Shown: positions 26,283 to 34,283, numbered from the stretch's first letter. The stretch is 64,000 bases of DNA from Streptomyces spectabilis (GCF_008704795.1 NZ_CP023690.1:5776501-5840500), one strand, 5' to 3'. Numbers and translations: made by a program. Notes: generated by a model not told the origin, from the letters alone.

Positions 26283-26810
26283 ATGGTTCACGGCATGCGC
26301 ACGGACACCCACAGCGGCTATGCGCGGCGGAACGACTGGCGGGACACCGCCACCCGCTACGCCCTGCTCCCGTTGAGGATCTTCCTCGGTGTCACGTTCA
26401 TCTATGCGGGCCTGGACAAGCTGACCGACAGCGCCTTCATGAAGGAGAGCGGCCCCGGCTCGATCGGCGACCAGATGCGCAACATCCGCGACATCTCCGC
26501 CATCCCCGAGCTCGTCGACCTGGCCCTGAAGAGCCCCGTCGGCTTCGGCTACGCCATCGCCCTGGGCGAACTGGCCGTCGGCATCGGCACCCTGATCGGC
26601 CTGCTCGCCCGGATCGCCGCGCTCGGCGGGGCGCTGATCTCGCTCAGCCTCTGGCTGACCATGAGCTGGTCCGCCGAGCCGTACTACTACGGCAACGACC
26701 TCGCCTATCTGATGGCCTGGCTGCCTCTGGTGCTCGCCGGTGCCTCCGTCCTCTCCGTCGACGCCTGGCTCGCCCAACGCCGCGAAGCCTCCGGGCTGCG
26801 GCTGCGCTGA
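26283..26810 (+). CDS. DoxX-family membrane protein
   Basis: A 175-residue protein with four membrane helices. LLPLRIFLGVTFIYAGLDKL is the typical DoxX first helix and motif (Arg in helix 1, then GLDKL). YAIALGELAVGIGTLIGLLARIAALGGALISLSLWL and YLMAWLPLVLAGASVLSVDAWL complete the bundle. The family is linked to oxidative-stress or membrane quinone complexes in other actinobacteria (DoxX-SseA-SodA in mycobacteria), but no partner is present here. ATG 26283 is used; an ATG at 26295 and a TTG at 26250 are alternatives. It is convergent with the small membrane gene at 26852. Confidence 0.85.
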   Translation: MVHGMRTDTHSGYARRNDWRDTATRYALLPLRIFLGVTFIYAGLDKLTDSAFMKESGPGSIGDQMRNIRDISAIPELVDLALKSPVGFGYAIALGELAVGIGTLIGLLARIAALGGALISLSLWLTMSWSAEPYYYGNDLAYLMAWLPLVLAGASVLSVDAWLAQRREASGLRLR

Positions 26811-26851
26811 GCGCTTCGCCGGACCACCGGGCCTCCGGGCCACCGGACCGC

Positions 26852-27136
26852 TCAGCCGCGGCCCGACTCGCCCGCCTCGGACGCGCGCGTCCCGCCCGGG
26901 TCCACGGTGCGTGGCCCGTCCGCCCGGCCGCCGACGCGGGGCCCGCGCCTCTTGCGTATGCCGTGGGCCACGGTCGCCGCGGCGCCCGCGAGGCACAGAC
27001 CTCCCGTCACGATCGGGATGATCACGAACCAGGGCGTGTCCCACAGACCGCCCGCGTCGCCCGCGTAGACGAGTCCGGCGACCGCCACGAAGAAACCCGC
27101 GACCAGCCGGCCCGGCTGGAACTCATGACGCAGCAC
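26852..27136 (-). CDS. Small two-helix membrane protein coupled to the PspC gene
   Basis: A 94-residue protein with two membrane segments (LVAGFFVAVAGLVYAGDAGG and WFVIIPIVTGGLCLAGAAATVAHGI) and a basic, Gly/Arg-rich tail. GTG 27136 has GGAGG six bases upstream and overlaps the end of the PspC-domain gene (stop at 27123) by 14 bases, so the two are almost certainly co-transcribed and translationally coupled. The function is unknown; the context suggests a role in the same envelope response. Confidence 0.75.
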   Translation of the reverse strand: MLRHEFQPGRLVAGFFVAVAGLVYAGDAGGLWDTPWFVIIPIVTGGLCLAGAAATVAHGIRKRRGPRVGGRADGPRTVDPGGTRASEAGESGRG

Positions 27137-28451
27137 GTGCCACCTCCGCCTGTCCGACGCCGACCTCGAGCCGCAGGTCAAGCGTGCCCTCACTCCTGAC
27201 GCCCGCGGGCGGGTCCAACGTCACCCTCTTGTGCTTGTCGGGGGCGATGTCCACGTCCTGGCTGTTGTCGCTCGGCAGCTGGATGTCCCCGACACCCACC
27301 TCGACCCTCAGGTCCACCTTGGCGTCCCTGGGCACGATCACCTTCAGCTTCCCGGCGCCGACCTCCGCCCAGGTGCGCACCGTCTGGTCCTTGCGGAGGT
27401 CGACCCGGCTCAGGTCCAGGGTGGCGACGCCCGTCCCCAGTTCGTACTGCGGGCGGATGTCGTCGGCTGTGGCGGGGGTCCAGTCCTTGCGCATCCAGTC
27501 CGTCGAGATGTTCTTCGGCAGGGCCGCGGAGGTGGCGACCAGGGCGGCGGTGATCACCGCGAGCAGGAGGGAGCCCGCGCCCGTGCGCCCCAGGAACGAG
27601 CTGACCGCGATGCCCAGGCCGAAGACGGCGAGCGCGCAGGCGAAGCCCGTCTGCAAGCTGGTGCCGAGCGGCTGGTCCTCCCAAGTCAGGCCCGTGCCGA
27701 GGCCGGCCGTGAGCAGGGCGGCCAGGAACACCCAGCCACCGATCCAGCGCGGCCCGCGGCGCCCGCGCGGCTCCTTGTCCAAGGGGGGCGCCCCCCATGC
27801 CGAGGTGTGCCCCGGGGCCGGCTGATACTCCATCGCGATGGGCTCGGGGCCCCAGAAGTACTTCGGCGTCCCCTCCTCGCCGAGGGGCGTGCGCCACCAG
27901 GACGGGGCCCCGGTGACGGGCGGCGCCTTCGTCTCCGGCGGGGCGTCCGCGACGGCCTGCGCGGCTGCCGGGTCGGGGTCGGGGGTGCCGCGCTGCCGCG
28001 ACCAGTACCCCGCGCCCGCGAGGAGGAGGCCGAGGACGGCCGCGAAGGTCAGCGCTCCGCCATTGCCGATCAGGGTCAGGAACACACCGCAGCCGACGAG
28101 GGCGAAGAGGACCGCGGTGAGGGCGTGGCCGTCGACGCGGGCGGTCAGCAGGCGCCGCGCCTCGTTCTCCTCCTCCCCCTCATAAGGAATGAGCAGCCAC
28201 GCGAAGCCGTAGAAGACCAGGCCGATGCCGCTCGTGACCGCGAGCACGGCCAGGCCGATGCGGAAGATCACCGGGTCCATGTCGCAGTGCCGGCCGAGGC
28301 CCGCGCACACGCCGCCCAGCCTGCGGTGCCGGGGGTCGCGGCGGAACTTCCGCTCGCGCATGACCTCCGGACCGCCCGGCTCCTCGGCCGCCGCGGACGG
28401 ATGATCGCGCGACGGGGCCCGTGGGCCCGGCGCGGGCTGCTGATCTGTCAT
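27123..28451 (-). CDS. PspC-domain membrane protein with LiaF-like C-terminal domain
   Basis: A 442-residue protein. Residues about 30-95 are a PspC domain (KFRRDPRHRRLGGVCAGLGRHCDMDPVIFRIGLAVLAV, then FYGFAWLLIPYEGEE). Further membrane segments follow, including LTAVLFALVGCGVFLTLIG, WIGGWVFLAALLTAGLGTGL and SLLLAVITAALVATSAAL. The last 110 residues (LDLSRVDLRKDQTVRTWAEVGAGKLKVIVP ... VDLRVEVGVGDIQLP) form a beta-solenoid-like domain as in LiaF/DUF2154 proteins. The pairing of PspC and LiaF-like domains is typical of envelope-stress sensing next to NarL-type two-component systems, and one is encoded divergently from here (28614 onward). ATG 28451 has GGAG just upstream. The gene is probably controlled together with that system. 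Confidence 0.88.
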   Translation of the reverse strand: MTDQQPAPGPRAPSRDHPSAAAEEPGGPEVMRERKFRRDPRHRRLGGVCAGLGRHCDMDPVIFRIGLAVLAVTSGIGLVFYGFAWLLIPYEGEEENEARRLLTARVDGHALTAVLFALVGCGVFLTLIGNGGALTFAAVLGLLLAGAGYWSRQRGTPDPDPAAAQAVADAPPETKAPPVTGAPSWWRTPLGEEGTPKYFWGPEPIAMEYQPAPGHTSAWGAPPLDKEPRGRRGPRWIGGWVFLAALLTAGLGTGLTWEDQPLGTSLQTGFACALAVFGLGIAVSSFLGRTGAGSLLLAVITAALVATSAALPKNISTDWMRKDWTPATADDIRPQYELGTGVATLDLSRVDLRKDQTVRTWAEVGAGKLKVIVPRDAKVDLRVEVGVGDIQLPSDNSQDVDIAPDKHKRVTLDPPAGVRSEGTLDLRLEVGVGQAEVARAAS

Positions 28452-28507
28452 GACTCCATGGTGACGGCCCCGCCCCGCCCGCGGCAGTCGGGACAACCCT
28501 GGCCGAA

Positions 28508-28578
28508 CCCTGATATCGCCCCTGACCGCCCCCGAGCCCGGCCCGGAGATCAGGGGAGTCTCGGGGACGGACCCTGAT
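28508..28578. promoter_or_regulatory. Repeated CCCTGAT/ATCAGGG boxes in the divergent PspC intergenic region
   Basis: Four related boxes lie between the two divergent PspC genes: CCCTGAT (28508-28514), CCCCTGA (28519-28525), ATCAGGGG (28549-28556, inverted) and CCCTGAT (28572-28578). This arrangement suits cooperative binding of a NarL-type regulator, most simply the one encoded at 29897, regulating both directions. Confidence 0.5.
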
Positions 28579-28613
28579 GCCCCCGGCCCCGCCCGCGTGT
28601 GACCATCGGTGAC

Positions 28614-29900
28614 ATGCCCGATGCCGCAGCTGTACCCATCGAAGACGAGCGGCCGCTGCGGAAGCTCTATCGCAGCGGTGAGGGCCGCCTGCTCGGCGGG
28701 GTCGCACGCGGCCTCGCGGGCCACCTCGGGCTGCCCGTCATCTGGGTGCGGCTCATCTTCATCGGCCTCTTCACGGCCAACGGCCTGGGCGCGCTGCTGT
28801 ACGCGGCGTTCTGGTTCTTCGTGCCGCTCGGCGTGGGCGGCGTCGCGGCCCAGCGCGCCGCCATGGTGACGACGGAGACGGCGCCCGACGGCCGCCGCAG
28901 ACTCGTCGCCCGCAAGCCGGACAAGGGGCAGATCGTCGCGCTCCTCGCGATGCTCGCCGTCGCCATGGTCTTCGTCGGCAGCATGGACCTCGGCGGCCCG
29001 ACGAAGGCGTATCTCTGGCCGACGCTGCTCGTCGCCGCCGGTGTCGCCCTCGTCTGGCGCCAGGCGGACAACGCCCGGCGGGCCCGCTGGATGGAGGTCG
29101 GCCGCAAGCGCCGCACCCTGACGATCGCCCGGACCGCGGCCGGGGTGCTCCTCGTCGGCGTCGGCGTCTCCGGCATCTTCGTGCTGCGCGGCTCCGCGTC
29201 CGACCTCAGCGCGGCCCTGCAGGCGGCCCTCGCGGTGCTCGTCGGCATAGCGCTGCTCGCGGGCCCCTATCTCGTCCGCATGACCCAGGACCTCTCCGAG
29301 GAGCGGCTGATGCGCATCCGCGCCCAGGAGCGCGCGGAGGTCGCCGCCCACGTGCACGACTCGGTGCTGCACACCCTGACGCTCATCCAGCGCAACGCGG
29401 ACAGCGCCGGTGAGGTCCGCCGCCTCGCCCGCGCCCAGGAGCGCGACCTGCGCGCCTGGCTGTACAAGCCGGAGGGCACCGGCAAGGAGGAGGCGGAGGA
29501 GCCCGACACCCTCGCCGAGGCGGTCCGGCGCAATGCCGCGGAGGTCGAGGACAAGCACGGCGTCCCCATCGAGGTGGTCGTCGTCGGCGACTGCCCGCTC
29601 GACGAGCGCCTGACGGCACAGATGCAGGCCGCGAGAGAAGCGATGGTGAACGCCGCCAAGTACGGTGGCGAGGGCGGTGCGGTGCAGGTCTTCGCCGAGG
29701 TCGAGGGGGAGACGGTCTTCGTGTCCGTCCGCGACCGGGGCCCGGGCTTCGACCTGGACGCGGTACCGGACGACCGCATGGGCGTACGAGAATCGATCAT
29801 CGGCCGCATGCAGCGCAACGGCGGTGCCGCGCGGTTGCGCACGGTGCCGGGCGGCGGCACGGAAGTCGAGCTGGAGATGGAGAGGACGGCGGCGACATGA
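28614..29900 (+). CDS. Sensor histidine kinase with N-terminal PspC domain
   Basis: A 428-residue kinase. The PspC domain (RKLYRSGEGRLLGGVARGLAGHLGLPVIWVRLIFI, then AAFWFFVPLGVGG) covers about residues 17-80. Several membrane helices follow (IVALLAMLAVAMVFVGSM, YLWPTLLVAAGVALVW, GVLLVGVGVSGIFVL, LAVLVGIALLAGPYLV). The HisKA_3-type dimerisation helix is ERAEVAAHVHDSVLHTL, with the phosphoacceptor His at about 248. The ATP-binding domain has AAREAMVNAAKYG (N box), VRDRGPGFDLD (G1) and the GGGTEVELEME end. There is no large external loop, so it should sense the membrane directly. ATG 28614 is chosen, with GGTGA upstream. It overlaps its response regulator by four bases (ATGA). Confidence 0.92.
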   Translation: MPDAAAVPIEDERPLRKLYRSGEGRLLGGVARGLAGHLGLPVIWVRLIFIGLFTANGLGALLYAAFWFFVPLGVGGVAAQRAAMVTTETAPDGRRRLVARKPDKGQIVALLAMLAVAMVFVGSMDLGGPTKAYLWPTLLVAAGVALVWRQADNARRARWMEVGRKRRTLTIARTAAGVLLVGVGVSGIFVLRGSASDLSAALQAALAVLVGIALLAGPYLVRMTQDLSEERLMRIRAQERAEVAAHVHDSVLHTLTLIQRNADSAGEVRRLARAQERDLRAWLYKPEGTGKEEAEEPDTLAEAVRRNAAEVEDKHGVPIEVVVVGDCPLDERLTAQMQAAREAMVNAAKYGGEGGAVQVFAEVEGETVFVSVRDRGPGFDLDAVPDDRMGVRESIIGRMQRNGGAARLRTVPGGGTEVELEMERTAAT

Positions 29901-30631
29901 GCGACGCGACCGAAGCGAGCGGGCCCGTGGATCCGGCCGCCGGGGCAGCGGAGGCAGGGGCACCCGCCGCGCGGCGGGTGAAGGTCGTCCTGGTCGACGA
30001 CCACCGGATGTTCCGCACGGGAGTGCAGGCGGAGATCGGCCAGACCGAGCGCACGGGCGTCGAGGTCGTCGGCGAGGCCGCGGACGTCGACCAGGCGGTC
30101 GCGGTGATCACGGCGACCCGGCCCGAGGTGGTGCTCCTCGACGTGCACCTGCCGGGCGGCGGCGGGGTGGAAGTCCTGCGCCGCTGCGCGCCGTTGATGG
30201 CGGACGCGGAGAGCCCGGTGCGGTTCCTCGCGCTGTCCGTCTCGGACGCCGCCGAGGACGTCATCGGCGTCATCCGGGGCGGCGCCCGGGGCTATGTCAC
30301 CAAGACCATCACCGGCACCGACCTGGTCGACTCCGTCTTCCGGGTGCAGGAGGGCGACGCGGTGTTCTCGCCGCGCCTCGCCGGTTTCGTCCTGGACGCC
30401 TTCGCGTCGACGGACGCGGCGCCGGTCGACGAGGACCTGGACCGCCTCACCCAGCGCGAGCGGGAGGTGCTCCGCCTCATCGCGCGCGGGTACGCGTACA
30501 AGGAGATCGCCAAGCAGCTGTACATCTCCGTGAAGACGGTCGAGTCGCATGTGTCGGCGGTCCTCAGGAAGCTCCAGCTGTCGAACCGGCACGAGCTGAC
30601 GCGCTGGGCGACGGCCCGACGGCTGGTCTGA
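29897..30631 (+). CDS. NarL/LuxR-family response regulator
   Basis: A 244-residue two-domain regulator. The receiver domain (about 30-155) starts KVVLVDDHRMFRTGVQAEI, has the phosphoacceptor Asp at about 82 in VVLLDVHLPGGGG, and KT in the beta-5 Lys position (YVTKTITGTDL). The C-terminal LuxR-type helix-turn-helix (about 178-240) reads LTQREREVLRLIARGYAYKE and VKTVESHVSAVLRKLQLSNR. A 25-residue Ala/Pro-rich extension precedes the receiver. The ATG overlaps the kinase stop (ATGA), showing translational coupling. It probably controls the divergent PspC genes through the repeated boxes at 28508-28578; this is inference. Confidence 0.93.
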   Translation: MSDATEASGPVDPAAGAAEAGAPAARRVKVVLVDDHRMFRTGVQAEIGQTERTGVEVVGEAADVDQAVAVITATRPEVVLLDVHLPGGGGVEVLRRCAPLMADAESPVRFLALSVSDAAEDVIGVIRGGARGYVTKTITGTDLVDSVFRVQEGDAVFSPRLAGFVLDAFASTDAAPVDEDLDRLTQREREVLRLIARGYAYKEIAKQLYISVKTVESHVSAVLRKLQLSNRHELTRWATARRLV

Positions 30632-30708
30632 CCCGGGCCGCCACGCACGCTCCGGCGCGCCGTCCGGCCCGTTCCGGGCACTGGGCCCGGCCCGCCCCCG
30701 CGCGGCCC

Positions 30709-31797
30709 TCACGCCACCCGCGCGGCCCCCGCGAACGGCATCTGGTCGATGGGAGCCAGGCGGACCGGGGCGCTGGGGTTGGGCGCGTGGATCATCTGGC
30801 CGTCGCCCACGTAGAGGCCGACGTGGCTGATGCCGGAGTAGAAGAACACCAGGTCGCCCGGCTGGAGTTCGGAGCGCCCGACACGGCGGCCCGCGTCGAT
30901 CTGGGCGTAGGTCGTGCGCGGCAGCGAGACGCCCGCGGCACGGTAGGCGGCTTGGGTGAGGCCGGAGCAGTCGAAGGCGTTCGGGCCCGTCGCGCCCCAC
31001 ACGTAGGGGCTGCCGAGCGCCTTGTAGGCGTACGAGACGGCGCGTGCGGCGCGGGCGTTGGGGGCCTTCGCGGCACCGGTCGGGGCCGTGCCGCGCGTGT
31101 CGGCCCGGGAGGCCCGGTCGGAGCCCGCGGCGCCGTCGGCGTCCGCTGCCTCCTCGCCGCGCTCGGCGGCGGCCAGACGGGCCCGTTCGTCGGCAGTCAG
31201 CCGGGCGAGCAGCCGCTTGGCCTCGCCGAGCTTTCCGGTCACGGTCTTCTTGTGCTTCTTCAGGTCCGCCTGGCGGGACTTGAGGTCGCCGAGGGTGTCG
31301 TCGGCCTCGGTGCGGAGCTGGTCGAGCTCCCGGACCTGCCGTCGTACGTCGGCGACCTCGGCGGCCTGACGGCGCCCCGCGTGGTCGGCGCGGGCGGCCC
31401 GGTCGAGGAAGGCGTCCGGCTCGGCGGAGAGCGCGAGCTGGACGGACGGGTCCATGGCTCCGGAGCGGTACTGGGCGGTGGCCAGGGAGCCCAGGCCCTG
31501 GCGCGCCGAGTTGAGCCGCTCCGTCTTGCGGGCGGCCTCGTCGCGCAGGTCCCGCAGCGACTCCTCGGCCCGGTCGGCCTTCTCCTTGGCGCCGTTGTAC
31601 TTCTCGGTGGCGACCTCCGCCTCGCGGTAGAGCTCGTCGACCTTCGCCTTCACCTCGCCTGCGGAGAGCCGGGGCTCGGCGTGTCCGGTGCCCTCGAAGG
31701 CGGTCGCCGTGGCGGCGGACGCGAGGGCGAGGGTGGCGGCGGTACGGGCCGTATGGCCGCTGAACGAGCGCTGTTTCGGCTTGCGGTGCTGTGCCAC
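30709..31797 (-). CDS. Secreted NlpC/P60 peptidoglycan hydrolase
   Basis: A 362-residue exported cell-wall hydrolase. The N-terminus (KQRSFSGHTARTAATLALAS) is a signal peptide ending near GHAEP. Residues about 45-235 are a heptad-rich coiled coil (VKAKVDELYREAEVATEKYN, ADRAEESLRDLRDEAARKTE). The C-terminal NlpC/P60 domain has the catalytic Cys in NAFDCSGLTQAAY, the His in ISHVGLYVG, and the third polar residue near MIHAPNP. Such RipA-like enzymes cut the D-Glu to meso-DAP or LL-DAP stem bond during growth and division. GTG 31797 has GGAG about five bases upstream. The 5' region holds a strong hairpin (31839-31881). A similar gene lies at 32610. Confidence 0.92.
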   Translation of the reverse strand: MAQHRKPKQRSFSGHTARTAATLALASAATATAFEGTGHAEPRLSAGEVKAKVDELYREAEVATEKYNGAKEKADRAEESLRDLRDEAARKTERLNSARQGLGSLATAQYRSGAMDPSVQLALSAEPDAFLDRAARADHAGRRQAAEVADVRRQVRELDQLRTEADDTLGDLKSRQADLKKHKKTVTGKLGEAKRLLARLTADERARLAAAERGEEAADADGAAGSDRASRADTRGTAPTGAAKAPNARAARAVSYAYKALGSPYVWGATGPNAFDCSGLTQAAYRAAGVSLPRTTYAQIDAGRRVGRSELQPGDLVFFYSGISHVGLYVGDGQMIHAPNPSAPVRLAPIDQMPFAGAARVA

Positions 31798-31838
31798 GGA
31801 GGCTCCACGTCCTTCCACAGTGGCCAGGTCCGGTACGG

Positions 31839-31881
31839 GTCCGGCGGCGCCTCGCACAGGGGGAACGGGGCGCCGCCGGAC
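31839..31881 (-). other. Strong hairpin in the 5' region of the NlpC/P60 gene
   Basis: Perfect 13-base arms, GTCCGGCGGCGCC (31839-31851) and GGCGCCGCCGGAC (31869-31881), flank a 17-base loop. The hairpin ends 41 bases upstream of the GTG start. The rest of the 341-base gap (31798-32138) holds no gene. The conserved blocks of the c-di-AMP riboswitch, present before the sister gene, are absent here. Confidence 0.65.
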
Positions 31882-32125
31882 TTCTCGGCGGTGATGTCCG
31901 GCTGCCGTCCCTGGTCCGGACGACGGTGGGGAGCCGGTCACCGGTCATGGACGCTAAACCTCGCCGTCACCGGGCCGTGACCTGTTGTACGGAAGTGGCG
32001 CCCGCGGCCCGCTCGTGACCGGACACGACCGCCCCGGCGGCCGGTCGGCACCCGCTTCGCCCGTTCCTGTGACCGTTGTGGCGTTCGTGGTCCACCTGCC
32101 TGATGGGGGGTGATACGGGCCCGGT

Positions 32126-32131
32126 TAGGCT
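32126..32131 (+). promoter_or_regulatory. -10 box for a leaderless transcript
   Basis: TAGGCT at 32126-32131 lies seven bases before the ATG at 32139, and there is no ribosome-binding site. The messenger is predicted to start at the initiation codon. Confidence 0.5.
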
Positions 32132-32138
32132 CCGCCCC

Positions 32139-32492
32139 ATGGACGTACTCATCCATCTCTTCGTCGGCCTGCACATCATCGGCATCGCCTCGCTCCTGGG
32201 AGGCTTCCTGACCCAGATGAAGGCGATGGGTGACGGCACCGCCCGCTTCAGCCCCGCCATGCTGCACGGCGCGCTCACCATGCTGATCACGGGCGTGGCC
32301 CTGGTCGGCCTGAACCAGGCCGACGACAACGAGGTCAACAACCTCAAGATCGGCATCAAGATGGCCGTCCTCGTCGTGATCCTCGGGCTCGTGTACCTGA
32401 AGCGCGACGAGGAGAGGGTGGACAAGGCGATGTTCGGCGCGGTCGGCGCGCTGACGACGGCGAACATCTTCATCGCCGTCCTGTGGACGTAG
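32139..32492 (+). CDS. Small integral membrane protein, unknown function
   Basis: A 117-residue protein with four hydrophobic segments: LIHLFVGLHIIGIASLLGGF, MLHGALTMLITGVALVGL, IKMAVLVVILGLVYL and AVGALTTANIFIAVLWT. The charged loops are short (NQADDNEVNNLKIG, KRDEERVDK). The size and helix pattern are those of conserved Streptomyces membrane proteins of unknown role. ATG 32139 is chosen over the open upstream frame (to 32076) because the upstream residues are not hydrophobic and the -10 box at 32126-32131 indicates a leaderless start. It is convergent with the second NlpC/P60 gene. Confidence 0.82.
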   Translation: MDVLIHLFVGLHIIGIASLLGGFLTQMKAMGDGTARFSPAMLHGALTMLITGVALVGLNQADDNEVNNLKIGIKMAVLVVILGLVYLKRDEERVDKAMFGAVGALTTANIFIAVLWT

Positions 32493-32510
32493 CCGCCCAC
32501 CGCCCGCCGT

Positions 32511-32555
32511 ACGCGTGGGGGCCCGCACCCGGTCCGGGTGTGGGCCCCCACGCGT
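32511..32555. terminator. Hairpin terminator after the small membrane protein gene
   Basis: ACGCGTGGGGGCCCGCACCC (32511-32530) pairs with the sequence ending TGGGCCCCCACGCGT (32541-32555) around a short GGTCC loop. It can end the + strand transcript and may back up termination of the convergent gene. Confidence 0.85.
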
Positions 32556-32563
32556 ATGCGCCC

Positions 32564-32603
32564 CCTCCGTAGAGGGCGATTTTCAGTCGTGCCTCTACGG
32601 AGG
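32564..32603. terminator. Hairpin terminator after the second NlpC/P60 gene
   Basis: Perfect 12-base arms, CCTCCGTAGAGG (32564-32575) and CCTCTACGGAGG (32592-32603), with a 16-base loop. On the minus strand it follows the stop at 32610 within seven bases. Confidence 0.8.
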
Positions 32604-32609
32604 CCTCGG

Positions 32610-33851
32610 TCACGCGGGGCGGACCACGCTGTGGATCGGCATGTAGTAGATCGACTCGACGCGCACGTTCGCGCCCGGCTTGGGGGCGTGGATCATTTTG
32701 CCGTTGCCTATGTAGATCCCCACGTGGCTGATGTCGTCGTAGAAGAAGACCAGGTCACCGCGTTTGGCACTGGACGTGGACACCTTGGTGCCGACCTTCA
32801 CCTGGTCCCAGGTGGTGCGGGGCAGCGAGATCCCTGCGGTCTTCCACGCGGCCTGCGTGAGCCCGGAGCAGTCGTACGAACCGGGCCCGGTGGCGCCCCA
32901 CACGTAGGGCTTGCCGATCTGCTTCTCGGCGAAGGCGATCACCTTCTCGGCCTTCGCGGCGTACCCGCTGTCCGTGTTCCCCGAACCGGAACCCGATCCG
33001 GAGCCGGTGTCGGAGCCGGAACCCGTCCCCGAGCCACCGCCGGAGCCCTGGTCCTCGTCCCGGCCCCGGTCCCTGTCCCGGTTCCGCTCGCGCTCCCGAC
33101 GCTCCGCCTCCTCGGCCTTCCGTTCGCGCTCCTCCTCGGCCTGCTTGCGCGCCAGCTCGGCGGCCTTGCGCCGGGCGGCCTCCTCCTTCCGCTTCTCGAT
33201 CGCGGCGAGCCGCGCCTTCTCCTCGGTGGTCAGCTTCGAAAGGAGCGTGCGGGCCTCGCCGAGCTTGGTCTGGACGGTCCGCTTGCTCGACTTCAGCTCG
33301 TCGCGGGAGTCACTGAGCGTCTTCAGGTTCTTCGCGGCCTTCGCGCGCTGCTTGGTGGCCGCCACCTGCTGCGCCTGGTACTCGTCGACCGCCTTCTTCT
33401 GGCGGCTGGTGAGCCGTCCCGCGAGGTGGTTCTGGTCGAAGAACCCCTTCGGGTCGTCGGCGAGCATCAGGGCGGCGGTCTCGGAGACGGCGCCGGTGCG
33501 GTACTGGGCGGCCGCGAACGAGCCGAGCTGCCGCCGGGCCTCGTTCAGGTCGTCCGTGCGCTCGGCGACGTCGTCAAGGAGCTTGTCGACGTGCTTGCGC
33601 TGCTTGTCGGTGCGTTCCTTGGCCGAGTTGTACTTCTGGGTGGCCACACCCGCCTGGTGGTAGAGGTCGTCGACCTTCTTCTGGACCTCTTCGAGACTCG
33701 GCTCCGCGGGCCTGGCCGGGGCCGAGGAGGGGGCCGCGTTCGCGCTCTGTGACAGGAGCGCCACCGAGGTGAGCGCGGCCGTCGTGATGCCGAGGGCCGG
33801 GGCGGTGCGTGCCAGGGGAGAGCGGGTGCGCGGCTTGCGGTGCGACGCCAA
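32610..33851 (-). CDS. Secreted NlpC/P60 peptidoglycan hydrolase under c-di-AMP riboswitch
   Basis: A 413-residue exported hydrolase related to the protein encoded at 30709. The signal peptide ends near QSANAAP (residue about 40). A long coiled coil (about 50-245; LEEVQKKVDDLYHQAGVATQ, KAVDEYQAQQVAATKQRAKA) is followed by a Glu/Arg-rich stretch and a Gly/Ser repeat linker (GSGGGSGTGSGSDTGSGSGS). The NlpC/P60 domain has catalytic Cys in SYDCSGLTQAAW and His in ISHVGIYIG. It starts with TTG at 33851, which has AAGGAG nine bases upstream and begins MASHRKPRTRSP, like the GTG start MAQHRKPKQRS of the sister gene. The leader contains a c-di-AMP riboswitch, linking expression to the nucleotide that reports osmotic and wall status. 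Confidence 0.93.
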   Translation of the reverse strand: MASHRKPRTRSPLARTAPALGITTAALTSVALLSQSANAAPSSAPARPAEPSLEEVQKKVDDLYHQAGVATQKYNSAKERTDKQRKHVDKLLDDVAERTDDLNEARRQLGSFAAAQYRTGAVSETAALMLADDPKGFFDQNHLAGRLTSRQKKAVDEYQAQQVAATKQRAKAAKNLKTLSDSRDELKSSKRTVQTKLGEARTLLSKLTTEEKARLAAIEKRKEEAARRKAAELARKQAEEERERKAEEAERRERERNRDRDRGRDEDQGSGGGSGTGSGSDTGSGSGSGSGNTDSGYAAKAEKVIAFAEKQIGKPYVWGATGPGSYDCSGLTQAAWKTAGISLPRTTWDQVKVGTKVSTSSAKRGDLVFFYDDISHVGIYIGNGKMIHAPKPGANVRVESIYYMPIHSVVRPA

Positions 33852-33867
33852 GGGAGGCGACTCCTTC

Positions 33868-33995
33868 CGTGGACCGCCTACCGGGTTAGCTGTCGGGTTC
33901 GGGCGGTTCGGAAGGGCTGCCCTACCGGCCCGTGCGCGGTGCGGCGGGACGGATTCACCCCAAGATCATGGTGGGTCCCCGGCTCCGAACGCGTC
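33868..33995 (-). promoter_or_regulatory. ydaO/yuaA-type c-di-AMP riboswitch
   Basis: Read on the minus strand, the leader shows the conserved blocks of the ydaO (RF00379) class in order: GAGCCGGGGACCCA (about 33985-33972), TTGGGGTGAATCC (about 33963-33951), GGTAGGGCAGCCC (about 33926-33914), CCGAACCCGACAGCTAACCC (about 33901-33882) and GGTAGGCGG. The ribosome-binding site AAGGAG follows directly. In Streptomyces this class controls cell-wall hydrolase genes such as rpfA; rising c-di-AMP is expected to lower expression. The assignment is by recognition of the blocks; exact ends are approximate. Confidence 0.9.
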
Positions 33996-34261
33996 GGACT
34001 CGGCGGAGGCCGCGCGGCCCGGCGGGGTTCGCCGGTTTGGGGGGACGTGCGGCCCGCGGAGCACGCTAGCCAACTCCTGTGGCGCGAGGGAAGATTGATG
34101 TTCGATATGCCCGATACATTTTCGTGACTTTACGCACCTCCGCACTCTCCCCGGTGCCGCCCCGACCCGGCTCACCTGCGGCGTGGCCCGGCGTGACCGC
34201 CCCGTGGCGCCCCGTGGGCGGGCCCGGCCGACCGCGGCGGTGGCCGGAACCCGGGGCGGGC

Positions 34262-34283
34262 TGTCAGTGGGGCCGCCTAGACT
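34262..34283 (+). promoter_or_regulatory. DNA-damage (RecA-NDp/PafBC-type) promoter of the uvrD-like gene
   Basis: TGTCAGTG (34262-34269), eight bases, then TAGACT (34278-34283) fits the LexA-independent damage-promoter consensus tTGTCRgtg-N8-TAnnnT known from mycobacteria. The first T is C here. The ATG is nine bases after the -10 box. Confidence 0.7.

Noticed and set aside
21393..27044. An uninterrupted 1883-codon frame on the minus strand, antisense to guaA and its neighbours
   Set aside because: It follows from the GC-biased codon use of the genes on the other strand. It has no domain-like sequence and crosses several real genes and a strong terminator.
31798..32040. A possible second c-di-AMP riboswitch before the first NlpC/P60 gene
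   Set aside because: The GGGGTGAATC and CCGACAGCTAACC blocks are missing; only a strong hairpin is present.
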